Origin: Rotaria sp. Silwood1
Taxonomy: Eukaryota; Rotifera; Eurotatoria; Philodinida; Philodinidae
Length of the DNA: 64,000 nt
Assembly: GCA_905250075.1 (NCBI GenBank)
Contig: CAJNOP010000036.1
Coordinates: 743,631 to 807,630 of the forward strand
Direction: 5' to 3'
This document shows positions 13,801-26,366 of this stretch, piece by piece. Positions within the stretch are counted from its first letter, which is position 1; each line of letters starts with the position of its first letter. The translations under genes and the position numbers were made by a program. Below the pieces are notes generated by a model. It was not told the origin of the DNA and did not search any database. It saw only the letters and a program-made list of their open reading frames with translations.

Positions 13801-14055
13801 AGTCAAAACTCATTAATTGTGGCTGAATTCTTTTTTGTAGCAACTGAGATCAAATCTTCCGAATGGCTCAAGAAAATTCTAGATTTCAATTCAGAATTAC
13901 GATTTATAACTTTTTGATGAAACAATCCTAAATTCAACCAACAACTTACTGATGATTGCCTTTATCGACTGCGATCTAATCGATTCACTTGTTAGTAAGT
14001 CTAAATATTCAAAGCAAAAGTTATTGTTTTGCACAACAAACATTTAAATATCGTT
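10882..14055. other. Gene-free stretch
   Basis: Contains the upstream flank of the receptor-like gene and the 3' flank of the secreted-protein gene. Reading frames are short and without domains. Nothing else recognised on either strand. Confidence 0.55.
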
Positions 14056-15115
14056 CTAACTTGGTAATGTATTTGATGAGTTACTTCCAACAGTGAAATA
14101 TGCACAACCAAGAAGATCATTGTTACAATCCAAATCGATTTTGAGTATCTTTCCCGTAAGAAATGAGGCTATTAAATATTAGCATATATCCATGTCCATA
14201 GTATATATCAATCAAGGCTGTAAAAATCGCAAATCCTTATACTAAGAAGTTTAACATAAAAGAAAAAAGCATTATATCAATCAATAGACTATGTTAGTTT
14301 GAGATGTTTCTATCTCATTCAAATGCTCTCCTTCAGAGGTAACCTTGAATTTATGACGATTATTTCTTGTCAATATCAAATCGAATGTTTATAAAATGGA
14401 ACACTTCTTTGAATTTTGTTACCAGTCGTACTGACTCAAGTTGGCTTGATTTAATTGAATAGTGCGTACGTATAATTGATCATGATTAGTGGCATATATC
14501 ATATTGACAATCGATGAATTTTGCCCATTAGCATCTATATATGTACTGAGAAACTGCTCTGAGCTAGTTTCATAGTAAGAAAATCCACGACTATTACATC
14601 CTTGAACAGTAGCTAGGCTTGATGTAGTAGCTAAACGGATTGGATTGTTTTGGTTAAGCTGAACATCACCTAGACTGTTCGGTTGAGCCGAAGGCAAAGT
14701 AAACGATGGACAACAAGGATTAGTGAATGCATAAATACATTTGCTTTCACAACGTCCTAAAATCAACAACATAAATGATTCAATTATTTATTATAATATT
14801 TCATTAAGTTCATTTGTCACTGTATCTTAATGTATAAATTGTTTAGCATTCTAAACAACAGGACATATCAAAGGTAGTTGTTGTGGACTAACGTGTATGT
14901 CTATGGGCAAGATAAAATGATTTTCAATATAAGAAAACTCTTGTTTCGCTACTGAAGTTTATAAAACTGTAGAATTTATTTCAATAACTAGTTCCGAACT
15001 ACATACGAAAGAATGCATCGAATTCCTGATATAACTTAAAATGATAAGTTGAATTACTTTGTGTTGTTTCTGCATTTATAATTGCAAATATGTATGAAAA
15101 TAGTCTTAGTAACAT
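14056..15115 (-). CDS. Small secreted protein, three exons, unknown family
   Basis: Exons 15007..15115, 14436..14756 and 14056..14168 join through GT-AG introns of 250 and 267 nt (donors gtatgt and gtcagt) into an intact 180-aa frame. Residues 1-15 form a signal peptide (MLLRLFSYIFAIINA). The mature part has Cys at 39, 43, 51 and 52, several N-glycosylation sites and an end segment GKILKIDLDCNNDLLGCAYF. No membrane helix after the signal, so it is probably secreted or lumenal. The second intron uses the weaker donor gtcagt; an alternative donor gtaaca 13 nt downstream breaks the frame. I do not recognise the family. Confidence 0.55.
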
Positions 15116-16273
15116 ATTTATTATAGCAGAATATTTATTCGTATCGAAAATCATCAACTGCACACATTATCGAAGAATGACAAAAGTTCTCACAAACGAT
15201 AGACAATATGAAGTCATTTTGGTTGTTCTTCTTTCTGCCTTGTCGTCTGCGACCGTAAAGAGCAATTCAGAGGCAGCACTTTGCCAACTTTATTGTCGAT
15301 AAGAAATGCAGTCTAGGCTTCTTTATCAACAACGAAAAAAACACTACTGAAAATTATCAAATAAGACAAGAAATTTTTTTTTGTTGACTTGTTCGTTGAT
15401 CTACATGGATCGTCATTGATATAGATTCTAATGAGTATAGCTTCAATAAAACAAATCTGAAAATAAGTTTGCATTAAATCTTTCATCATATAGTTATTAA
15501 TAAAATACCAATATGCTACATGAGACATTTTTTCGTATTCCGCATTGTGACTTTTTATTTTAATTTCAATACTTGTTCTCTACGTCGTTTTCACAAAGTC
15601 AATCGTACGATTTACACGAAATCATACCACTATGACCTTAACTTTTTAAATAATTCTCACTAATGATCAACATATATTTAGGATTGCACAAATTCTTCCG
15701 ATAAAAGAAGTATTCTTTATTTGAATACTCGTTTCAAAATTGAAAAATCCTATTCTATGGTACAAGAAAGACAAATAGCTTTTGGGTTTTTGTTCTATTT
15801 TCATTTTGAAAAAAAAAACAAAAGTTAAAAAAATAGAATCAACATCTTAAAGCCCTTTGATCAGTTTGTCATTGCCTTATGTAATTATTTATACTAGACT
15901 TCCTTTTTATTTAGACTTTCAAAAAATGCTATTCCATTTATTTCTGTTTTTCGTTATTAATAAGAATCATAACATAAAGTTTTTCTTTTTATTTTCAACG
16001 TATTTTTAAAAATAAATAAATTGGAAGTTGTTTTTTCTTGGTTTTTAAAATATTTTTTTGAACAGTGAATAAGAACAAAAGTAAAGTTAGACGAAGTCGG
16101 TTAAATTCTTCTGTAAAAATTTAAGTTTGCGGATAAATCGAATGTTGAATTATTTATTTTTTTATTTTTCGTTATAATTCATTTTTACCCAACAATGATC
16201 TCATCGAGTGTCGGTAAAGTAAAAAAATGAATAATCTCTGTTTATCATTCCGATATTGACTAATTAATATTAT
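15116..16273. other. Intergenic between secreted-protein gene and GFA gene
   Basis: A plus-strand frame ending at 15302 reads like a signal peptide plus Cys-containing tail (VILVVLLSALSSATV, then CQLYC) but has no in-frame ATG close to it and stops at once; it may be a decayed secreted-protein exon. Otherwise AT-rich sequence with no gene recognised. Confidence 0.4.
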
Positions 16274-16798
16274 TTATTCATCTGAAATTAGTTTTGATTT
16301 ATTTTTATGTCCTTCAAATTTTGGTAGACCATCGTTTTTGAAAGAATCACCCAAAATTGTTCTTTGTCCATAGAATATATGACAGGATGGTTTTAATTTT
16401 TCTCGAACTGTTTCGGATAAACGAAATTCTGTAAATGTTTGTGGAAATGCCAACCACATTCTACGTCCTTCATCAGCCAATGGTGACGAACATTGTTTAC
16501 AACTGACTTTACATGGTAAAATATGACTTTGAATATTTTCACCACTATTATAAAATTTTAATGAATCTAAACCTGATTGAAAAAATAAACATGTTTTTGG
16601 AAATATACAAGCCCATTGATATGGTGCACCCTGTAATTTCTGACATCCATGACAATGACAATAGGTTGAATCGACTTGTAATTCATCATAAATAACATAT
16701 TGAACTAAACCACAGTAGCATGATGCATGATATTTTATTAATTTATCATCTTGTTTTGCATTAGAATAAGGTGGATTAGATTTCCAATCCAAAGACAT
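16274..16798 (-). CDS. GFA / CENP-V-fold zinc protein, fungal type
   Basis: Intronless, 174 aa, one Mss4-like GFA domain across nearly the whole protein. Zinc-ligand motifs are visible: C27-x-C29 (CYCG), C47-x-C49-x2-C52 (YCHCHGCQK) and C100-x2-C103 (CKQC). The family is named for glutathione-dependent formaldehyde-activating enzyme, but most members are of unproven activity. The stretches QKLQGAPYQWACIF, ADEGRRMWLAFP and CHIFYGQR look, from my knowledge of the family, closest to ascomycete and basidiomycete members rather than to animal CENP-V. Start is the ATG of the only open frame. Together with the lack of introns this points to acquisition from a fungus. Predicted cytosolic. Confidence 0.9.
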   Translation of the reverse strand: MSLDWKSNPPYSNAKQDDKLIKYHASCYCGLVQYVIYDELQVDSTYCHCHGCQKLQGAPYQWACIFPKTCLFFQSGLDSLKFYNSGENIQSHILPCKVSCKQCSSPLADEGRRMWLAFPQTFTEFRLSETVREKLKPSCHIFYGQRTILGDSFKNDGLPKFEGHKNKSKLISDE

Positions 16799-18648
16799 CT
16801 CAAAATGAATTAAAAAGTTAATATCTTATGACAACTCATTGAATTCATCAGATTAGCTCTCTTATTCACTACTAAATTTGATATGAATATTAATAAGCAT
16901 GGTTAGTCGATATCAACTAAAATGTAGGTATTGCTTAAAATATAATGTTAATGGACCAATCAGAATTGAGTTTCGTTTACTAATGAAAATGATGACTGTG
17001 CCTCATCGAAGTCGCTGTATATATTCGATAAATATTTATTTTCGACATGATAGTCCATTCATTTTATTTAAATACGAACTAAAAGATAATAATAATTCGA
17101 ATATTCAATGTATCTCTTTTTAAAATTATAATTCAGATAACAAAATACTCTTTTAAGAAATTTCATGTTTGACTTCAAATCAAGACATAAACGACGTTTC
17201 GTTCTGTAAACATGTATTACAATTATGTATTTCGACTACATGATATTAACAAGGTTTCAGATTTAATGGTTGCATTTATTGATATATAAAGATGCACATC
17301 AATTGAATTCGAAATTAATAGCGTTTCATTTTTCTATACAAGACAGTAATTAGTAAGTCTTTTTTGTCATGATTTAATCATATGGCGTAGAGAAAATAAG
17401 AGAGATGAGACATTGTATATTACTCATACAATTAAAAAAGACGCAAATAGAAAGTAATTTTATTTAATTAATGTGAATAGAAAAGTTGCATAATAATTAA
17501 AACGATCATAATGTTCAATTTGAAAAAAAGAACAAAATTGGTACTTTTCTAGCTCAAAATCATCTGATTCAAATGAGATATGACATTTGATCTTATCTTA
17601 TGTCATAAAAAATTCGATAGATTAACAAAAGTATATATATAAACACATACTTTAACCTTAAGTATGTATATTGATAGCAATTTTTTATGTTACTTATTTT
17701 CATTCTAAGAAAATAATATTTTTCTACTCAGTTTTTTATGCTGAATTTGCAAAAAACAACTATGTTGTAACAGCTGAAAAAAATGATGATAGAAACTTAA
17801 GAGTTGTTTTAAGAAAAAAAATGATTATGCTTTGATCTATAGTCTTATCAATATTTGAAGCTTTTTACAACGGACAAGTTATTTGCAATAAAAGTAATAT
17901 ATTCATACTCAGCTCTTTAAGCTCTATAAATCCATACATAAATCAATGAAAAATAAAATCCACTTGACTTTTGTATTATGTACATTATAGAATAATATAT
18001 ATCATCTATTCGGAATTCGATGCTCAAAAAATGAATATATTCATTTATTTGTTATTAAAAATACTTTTGAACTTCATTTTCTCATGTCGATGCAGAAGAA
18101 ATAATTCATTTAGACATTTGAATATGAATATGTGAAAATGAATATTTTCTTTACTTATAATTAACACGCAGTATGTGTTATGTTCTCCTTAATGGAAATG
18201 AAAATGAGAATTTATTTTTAAGTAAAAAAAAATTATTTTGTATTATTCTACGTAATTAAAAACGAGATCAATCTAAGTTTGTTTTAATCTATAATTAAAT
18301 TTTGTCTATGACACCTATTTACTCAATAATGTCAAAAAAAAATGTTGATTTGTCACGATTTTATATTCGTTTATATGAATATGTAATGATCGTGTTCTGT
18401 TAAAATTCTTGTTCTGTTCTGCTTTATCGTTTCGTTTTACTCATGTTGACATGACACATACTAAGAGAGCAAAAGTAAGATAAAGAAACGAAGAAAACAT
18501 GACTACCTGTGGAAGTTACTTTTATATTTTTCATGCTAATATAACACGTGTAAGACTAGAATATATCGATCGAAATAAGAAAAATACATATTATTTTGTG
18601 TACCTATTCGTAGTTAAATACATTGTGAGTGTTCAAATAAATAACGAG
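16799..18648. other. Intergenic, shared upstream region of GFA gene and VPS13-like gene
   Basis: The GFA gene (leftward) and the VPS13-like gene (rightward) are divergent, so their promoters must lie here. No promoter element, RNA gene or repeat was recognised. A 74-codon frame starting at 16899 has no recognisable content. Confidence 0.5.
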
Positions 18649-21600
18649 ATGGTATTAAAAAGTTTCATTAATTATATTATCAATAAATATCTTAAAAATT
18701 ACATTGAACGAATTGATTATGAAAAAGTCAGTTTAAGTTTGAAGAGTGGTTAGTATTTTTTGTTTTTTATTGTATCTGATTATCAATCCACTTTTTTTCC
18801 TATAGGAAAGATCTTCTTGGATAATCTTCGTCTGAAACCCGAAGCATTGGTTTGTGAAGTTTTTTTTTTCGATAGAATTTTTTTTTAAATAAAAAGTTAA
18901 TCTAAATTATAACTTATTGTTTTTTGTTCTCTTCATGTAATATAGGCCTATCTCAATATTCCAGTTACAGTAGCCGTTGGATATTTAGGTAAGCTTGGTC
19001 TTATCATTACGATCAAAAAGTAATTTTTATGAATGCTTTGTTTTTTGATAGAACAATTGAGAGTGTCGATTCCATGGAATAGTCTCTCGACGAGTCCAAC
19101 CGAAGTTCATATTGATGGACTCTATATGTTGATTGTGCCAAAGAATGGTACGTGAATAATCTATTCGTTAAATTTTACAAATAAGAAATATTGAATTCAT
19201 ACAATAAGAAAAAAATTAATCATGTTATTCTACTTCGAGTGATTTAGAATAGAACTTGAGATTGTTTTAATTTTTTATAGTCGAACGATTATTTATAAAT
19301 ATAAGAAAGCCTCTTAAAATACCATGATAGAGAGAGGTCAAACATAAATTTACTATATATAATATTGTTTAGTGCCGATTGTAGAAAGAAAATGAATTTA
19401 AAGTGTTGCTAAAGTACGCTACATATTTTTTTTCTATTTTAAAGATCTAATGTAAAAAATACTCAAACTGTTTTCTCGTTTTTTAAACTAATATTTTGTC
19501 TATGAATACAATTCGACCCAACTAAGAAAATTGTTCGTTGCCATAAGATGTTAGTCAATTTTTTAAGATTGTTTTACTGAATTTTCCGTCTAGAACAAAT
19601 AAATTCATGAGAAATTTCAATGAACAAATTTTGATTTAAGATTATTGTCATAAATAGATGTAATAATTGCTAGCATATTTCAAAATTTTTAGTGAAAATA
19701 GATGTACCTTTCTTGAGATATTTAATAATAACCACAGTTCAATTATTGTAATCTGCTTGTTATAAGATGTAACATTTTAAAAATTCAATACCATATGAAG
19801 AAAACGTCTATTGTAGATAAAAATTTGATGTACACTCGAAATCATTAGATCCATTTGTAACAAGAATTTCAGATCAAAATTTGTTTATTCGAATTTCATG
19901 TAGATTCTTTGTCGTAGACCGAAAATTCAATAAAACAGTTGTAACATTTGACAGAAAAATAATGAGAAATATACATTTTAAAATTTTCTTAGTCGTATCA
20001 AATTCTATTCGCATATAAGATATCACCTAAAAAAACGTATAAAAAAGTTAAGATATTTATCTTGTTAAGTCTATTTGTACTTTTTTTAAAGGCTAATCGA
20101 CAAGAAAAACATTTCATTTCACATTATATTTACTATCCATCGTTTTCAACTAATTCTATTGAGTCATGAGTTATATAATCAAGAACTTATATGATTTGAA
20201 CATAATAATATCACTTTTTTTAATTGAATAAAAATAAAATTTTTATTTTTAAATAGAAATGAGTCAAGATTTAAGTGAACATTATGCAGAGAAATCAAAA
20301 CGAGTTCAACAAAAATTGGAAAATTTTCGAAGAGTTGCATCGGGTTAGTAGTAGAATTTTTTTTTGTTGTTGTTTTATACGAATAATTTAACAGAAAATG
20401 CAATATTTGACAATAAGGAATGGGCATTTGTCGAACGAATGAGACTTCAAGTTATGCGAAATATGATTTTAACAATTCGAAATATACATGTTTGCTATGA
20501 AATGAAATCTCCAACTAAATTGGGACATCCATTTTCATTTGGAATTACTCTTCATTATATACATTTAACGGTAGTAATCTATTCGATATTTTACAATTCT
20601 TTAAAAAGTAAGATACAATTTTTTAGACGGCAACCAATACGAAGTTCAATAAACGATCTAAAGAAGATACACTTCTTACTTATAGAGTCTGTTCAAAATT
20701 GTGTCTTTTTTTCTATTGATGATAAATCGTTACGAAAAATTATTTTAGATCAACGAAATTAAGTCATTGTCAATCTATTGGAATACAAAATGTAAATCAA
20801 GACTTAACATGTCATTCAAAGAAGTTCTGGTGAGAGTTTTAATTCATTCGAAAATAAAACTAAGATCATCTATGATAATATGTATTATGATTCGAAGAAA
20901 TTCGTTTCCATAACTAGTGAAATGCGATATCTCAGCGTCAATAATATAATTTTGAGAGGTTTTTCAGAACTGATAAATAGTTTGAATGTCATTTTTCAAC
21001 TATAGGAACAATTGTGTAAAGACTGAAACTTTGTAACGAATCAAAAATTATTTGAGTAGTCTTTCAAGTTTCTTTGTGCAAGAAAAAAAAATTCTTCATC
21101 ATATAGATTGTCTTAATTCAACTTGATTAGGATTTTAAAATATGTTCCGATTTAATATAAATATATTCTAAATTTATTTGATGTCATAAATAAATTTTGT
21201 GATGAAAGAGTGAATAATTGTAGGATGATCTTAAATTAAAAATAGCCACGAATAATTATATACCAAATGACGATGAAATGAAATACGGTTTGTTTTCTAT
21301 TCGATCTTTCTATGTAAAATATGACAATTTTGCCTTTTCTTTAATTGTTTTTCCAACAGTCCTTCGTCCTTTGAATCTTATCACTGAAATCTGGATTACA
21401 TTAAAGCCTAAACAACATCATTATGAACGATCGACATTAATTTTTAATATTCAAATTCCAAAAATGAATTTTCATGTTGATGCAGAACAAATATCTGATA
21501 TACTTGATTTTGTTAAATTTCAAAATTATACGAAATCCTATGGTATAGTTATTATTATTATTTATTTATTTATTTTAGCGTCATCGTGAATATTCATGTT

Positions 21601-24600
21601 ATTTTTCTTTTTAAAGATCGATGTCATGAATATCGTCAACTACTATTGCAAGTGTCATTAGGTGTCGAACCATTGACACAAGACCAAAAACAACGTATTC
21701 AAGTAATTATTGAAATTAACAGCTAGAGTGTAATATTGTTGTTGTTTTATATACAAAAGTTTCTCGAATCAAAATTGGACATTTTTCATCTGGCTTATAT
21801 TCGTCATAAAGTTGAAATAGAAACTAACCATTTCTCTTCAAACATGGAAACAAATGATATTGATCAAACACAACAGATCGCAACGAATCAAATATCGGTC
21901 AATAGTTCTGCTCAAAATACTAAAACAGATAGTAAACTTCACCGAATCCATTCGTTGTCCAAAGTAAAAAATAGCTTCAATCATTTCACTAAAAGTATGT
22001 ATTATCAATGATCTAAGAGCAATTCATCAGCTTTAACATTTTTACAATAAAAAAAAAACAAACTTCATAGACTCTTAAGAAAATGAATCTTTTTTTTGCA
22101 TTAATTCTAATTGATGAGTTTTTTTTCATAGATAAAGTTGATATTATAGAAAATTAATCATGATTTTTAAATCCCAAAAAATTTAACTAAATTCAGCACA
22201 TGTTTATATTTATAATGCTTGAGCAAAAATTTGAATAACCTTCAATCATTTACAGTAAAGAGTTCTCAATAATTTTATGATGGAAAAGAATAAGTTGCTT
22301 AGACTTCATATGTTCTAACAAAATTCTAAAAGATTGATCAATAAATAATCTCAAATAATATGACTTTCAAATCTAAATCATTTTTAATTATATATTGTTA
22401 CTTAATTTAGATCGTCGGCACACAAAAACAACAACAACTACAGCAAATATACCAAATGGAGCAGATTTCTTATTTGACGATGTAAGTTGTCTCGATATTT
22501 ATTGTGGGATTTCTCATACTATCATAGAGTCTTTTATTCTATTCATTTTTTTGAAGTTGCCCAAGATAGACGCTGAAATAAATTTCAATCAAGTAAATTT
22601 AAATATCTTATCAACAGCTACAAACACTAGGTATTCTGTCAAATGACTTTATATAAATTAAAAATATGCAAGCCTAACATTAGAATAGAAAAAAAACTAA
22701 GATTTGGTTGTGCACGCATCTAGATATAATAATTGATATTTATAACTATTATTCATTTAGATTAATGGCCAACAGAGCCAATAACGAAATCATTGCCTGC
22801 ATTAGCATAACTGAAGCTTCGATGAACCTAAAGAAAATGTCTATTACATCGAGAATCGAGTAAATTAAAATATAGATTTTTATCTATTGTCTGTTTATCT
22901 TTTTGCTTTTATGATTAAGATGTATGATTGAACTGCAATTTATGCACGTATTTGGTGCAAATCGTGATAACCAATATCGACCCATATTGATAAAACCAAT
23001 ATTATCATCATCGTCTCCACTCTTACATATCGAATTTGAATTGTTTACCGCGAGTTCGAAATCAGACAATCGCTTGTATTTGACTATGGAACCGATTGAA
23101 TTTATCTATGATGCTGTGAGTAAAAACAAAATATATTTAATATTACGAATTAATGAATCCATCAAGCTGTATTTTTTCAGACAACTCAAATCAGTTTCTA
23201 TTTATTTCAGTTCAAACTATAAATAGCTACAAACTGTTGTTTTTTTATTTCATAGCCGACGATTAATCAACTTATTGACTGTTTTGAAGCTAATAATGAT
23301 GTTATTTGGCCACCAATGCCAAAGTTCGTTGATATATCTTAGTCGAAAAATATAATTTATTCGTCTTTAATATTTAGACTAATTCAACACACAATTATAG
23401 AAATGAAACAGAAGTTATCATTTAAGAAAATCTTGGATATGACCGTCAATTTGAAAGGAGCATCTATTCTTTTACCAGAATGCGGAGTCTATCAACCGTA
23501 AATAACTTTTTATTTCGTTTTCTATAACTCTTTTATTCATAGAGGTTTTTCAATGCTTCGTATTAATTTTGGCAATATGATGCTGAAGTCACGACTCGAG
23601 AATAGTGATGACGATATTGATAGATCTTTATTTAAGGTATATATTATTATTTCAATATCTGTTCACTAACTTTTTCTGAAGTTTTTTGTTAAGTATGACT
23701 TTATTGTTTAATTTTTTTTCTTTCTGTATTAAAGGAACAATCTGAAGAACAAGAATTCTATGCAAAATACAAATTAGAATTGAGCGATCTACGAATAATG
23801 TATACGCGTTCAAGTATTTTCTCTTAGCATAAATATGAAGATAAACAATTAATTTATACTTCTTGATAGGAAAAAACCGACTACATATTCTTCGACGAAC
23901 ACCATTAATTGATGTTAATTTTTACAAATGTATCTTTTCGAATGATGCAAATTTAACAAGGTATAATAGTTTTGGGTTGAACTTTCTATAATATTTACTT
24001 TTCTCTATACATTAGTTGGCGTATTGGTGCAAAGGTTGTCATGAGTGACATTCAATTATCGAAAACAATTCTAGCAAAACTAATGTATCATTTAAAATCT
24101 ATACCATTAATTTATTCAAACATGAGTTTCATGATAAAACGAATCAACTTTTATTGTAACCAACTTTTTAGTTCTTTTTATTGATTTAATTTGTTTACTT
24201 TTCTTAATTTCAGTCACTCTTTTTTCACCATATGCAACTGTAACAAATGATCTTTCAATTTATAATTGTTGTCTCCGACTTCTTGGGCATTCGCAAACAT
24301 TGATTAGAACAGGTCAATTCATTTTATTCTTCTTTTTATTCAAATATTCTTTTTTTGTTTGTTTTATGATACAGATTTGCATATTTATTTAAAAACGACA
24401 AGAGAAGACAACTCTACTGACACATATGTATCTGTCGTGTTAAAAGAACCAATGATGATACAACATTTGCTTGCAGAAATAAAGCAGTAATTATATATTC
24501 TAACTACTTTTAACCATATTTTATTTATTTTGATTGAATTTTCCTTCACATAGATTATCGCGACCGTTTTATCGATCTAAACATATCAAGTTGGTGTATG

Positions 24601-24623
24601 ATGATTCTTATACAAAACTATAA
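18649..24623 (+). CDS. VPS13-like lipid-transfer protein, N-terminal part only
   Basis: Exons: 18649..18748, 18806..18849, 18946..18988, 19052..19147, 20257..20343, 20395..20570, 20627..20686, 20749..20829, 21224..21287, 21360..21542, 21617..21702, 21760..21994, 22411..22481, 22557..22630, 22761..22859, 22920..23115, 23256..23323, 23378..23497, 23543..23636, 23735..23813, 23870..23960, 24016..24155, 24214..24312, 24375..24486, 24554..24623. Total 2568 nt, 855 aa, frame intact across 24 introns. The Chorein N-terminus is clear (VSIPWNSLSTSPTEVHIDGL and LYMLIVPKN), as are VPS13 signatures NIHVCYEM, SFGITL, IKSLSIYWNT and PIEFIYDA. VPS13 proteins bridge membranes at contact sites and transfer lipids along a groove; full members exceed 3000 aa and carry VAB, ATG2-C and PH-like regions. 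All of these are missing: the frame ends at TAA after DDSYTKL. Intron 4 is unusually long (1.1 kb). Exon 7 uses donor gtctgt. Confidence 0.85.
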
Positions 24624-24951
24624 TCATCGAATTTGTTATTTATTAACTATTTTGTATGGTTCGAGAGTACAATAATAAATATAAGAAGCTAGAACGAATT
24701 CAATAGAGACTTAAAAATATATTTATTTACATCTGGATGTATACTAACGATATAATTTTTGTTCCATTTATAAAAATGATATTCCCTATCAGTTTTATCA
24801 AGTTATAGAACATAAAAGTTTTGATTAATTCCAAAAGAGCTTATTAAGTTGGTTATCGTAATTATTAGTCCATTTGATAAAACAGTCTTAGTCTTAGCTT
24901 TGCCAATATTTTCTTATACAATATCAAACATGTTCAAATATTATTTTGATA
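24624..24951. other. Intergenic after VPS13-like stop
   Basis: No continuation of VPS13 coding sequence was found here in any frame. Leads into the mariner-like remnant. Confidence 0.5.
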
Positions 24952-25675
24952 TACAGAATGTTTCAAAAATTCGAAGGAAAAAAAACGTGAATAGAGCTTC
25001 TTAACAGTTCAAGGGATGCAAATAGTTGTTTCACAATTTGTTCACATATTCATTAATGTTTTATTCAATATATGTCAGACAATATGTATGTGTCTACAGA
25101 GGTCAGAACTAAAATAGTTTTACTAATGATCAAATCTGAGAGAGTTATCGTTGTAAAAAGAAAACTGCAAGTTGATTTGACAAAAAACGTCAAGTCAATC
25201 CTGTATTAAAATCCTATTATCAAGATTTTATGATATTGCTATTGTCAAAAATCAATGAGTTTCTGAAAGATCGTAAAATAATTCCTGAAGAAAAGTCAAT
25301 AAAGTTAATGCTACCTATGACAATGAATCAGGGCCAAGTATTCGGTCTATTGCACACGCTTACTCATTGCCACAAACAAGAACATGCCAGATTATAAAGG
25401 CAAATCTCTTATTAAACTCATATAAGTTTCAATACCTTCAACAGCTATGCGAAGATGAGTTATATAGACCGAACATTTAACCCTAGGTCATTTTTACACG
25501 TATCATTAACTTGAGTGATCAAATTGTGAAACAACTATTTACATCCATTTACCTGCTAAGGAGTTACTCATGTTGTTTTTTCGTGAATTGAAGTTATTCT
25601 CTGTATTTTATATTCTTCTTAAAATTCGAAATTTATCGGATGTTTTTCATTTTGAAACTTTCATAATAATCTGTA
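24952..25675 (+). mobile_element. Degenerate mariner/Tc1-like element
   Basis: A perfect 21-nt inverted repeat (25020..25040 and 25520..25540) lies inside longer, imperfect inverted arms of about 60 nt. The likely outer ends read TACAGAATGTTTCAAAAATT on the left and, inverted, TACAG plus AAGTTTCAAAATG on the right, similar to mariner ends, with TA on both sides. Between the arms the plus strand keeps a helix-turn-helix-like peptide (SIRSIAHAYSLPQTRTCQII) as in IS630/Tc1/mariner transposases, then stops. The rest of the transposase is gone. A second inverted pair inside (GTATTCGGTCTAT near 25338 and ATAGACCGAACAT near 25468) brackets that fragment. Outer boundaries are approximate. Confidence 0.5.
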
Positions 25676-25795
25676 TCGATTCGATGGGTTGCAGAAATTT
25701 CTGTCCGTGGAATTTCTGGCTCAGATCTTTGACTCTGTTCGTAATTCTGGTGACTTTTCAGACCAGGTCGAAGTTCCTGAAGACATTTCAGTCCG

Positions 25796-26018
25796 TGCTT
25801 AGATTGACCTCTTTAAAAAATTCTATTTTTTTAATTAATTCCTACACTTCGTACTGCTCAAAATGACGACATAGTATGAGCATTGATGTGAGTGATGATC
25901 AAAAAAGAATCCATATTCTCATATCCGCACTATGTGGTCGTGGTGAACACTACGTTTTGTAAAAAATAATTACGGAAAATAGTTCTTTTTATAGAGGTCA
26001 ATGAGGTCAATCTAAGCA
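25796..26018. mobile_element. Small inverted-repeat element (MITE-like), 223 bp
   Basis: Ends are a perfect 16-bp inverted repeat, TGCTTAGATTGACCTC and GAGGTCAATCTAAGCA, and similarity between the arms continues imperfectly about 50 nt inward. No coding capacity. No clear target duplication was seen, so the superfamily is open. Confidence 0.55.
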
Positions 26019-26366
26019 TAGGCTAAAATTCCAATATACCAATTCGACTCTTCATTTTGGTAATATGTTTTTAGGAGAATATAATCTTCACAAAAATGTA
26101 TACGAACACATTTATACAGATAGACACTTCAAATTATAAAACTTCAGCTGATTTTTTTTATAAAAAGAAGAAGTTAATCAAAGTCTTGTGCCAATGCGGG
26201 AATAATTTGAAATATTCAATTTGTAGACCAATTGGCGATCATAATATAAACAATCATCCTTGTACATATTAATATATTGAATGCTGGTATAACATAATTC
26301 ATAAGCATAAAATTGCTGATATATTGATATGTCTACCACATGCATTGGCAATAACTACATATTTAC
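26019..26366. other. Intergenic, 3' flank of the DJ-1-like gene
   Basis: AT-rich; nothing recognised. Confidence 0.5.

Noticed and set aside
13621..13806. 61-codon minus frame with even composition
   Set aside because: No domain, no splice continuation and no start support; a resemblance to 43834..44019 could not be confirmed.
21278..21589. 103-codon continuous frame inside the VPS13-like gene
   Set aside because: Removing the intron 21288..21359 restores the family pattern KYVLRPLNLITEI, so the longer frame includes intron sequence.
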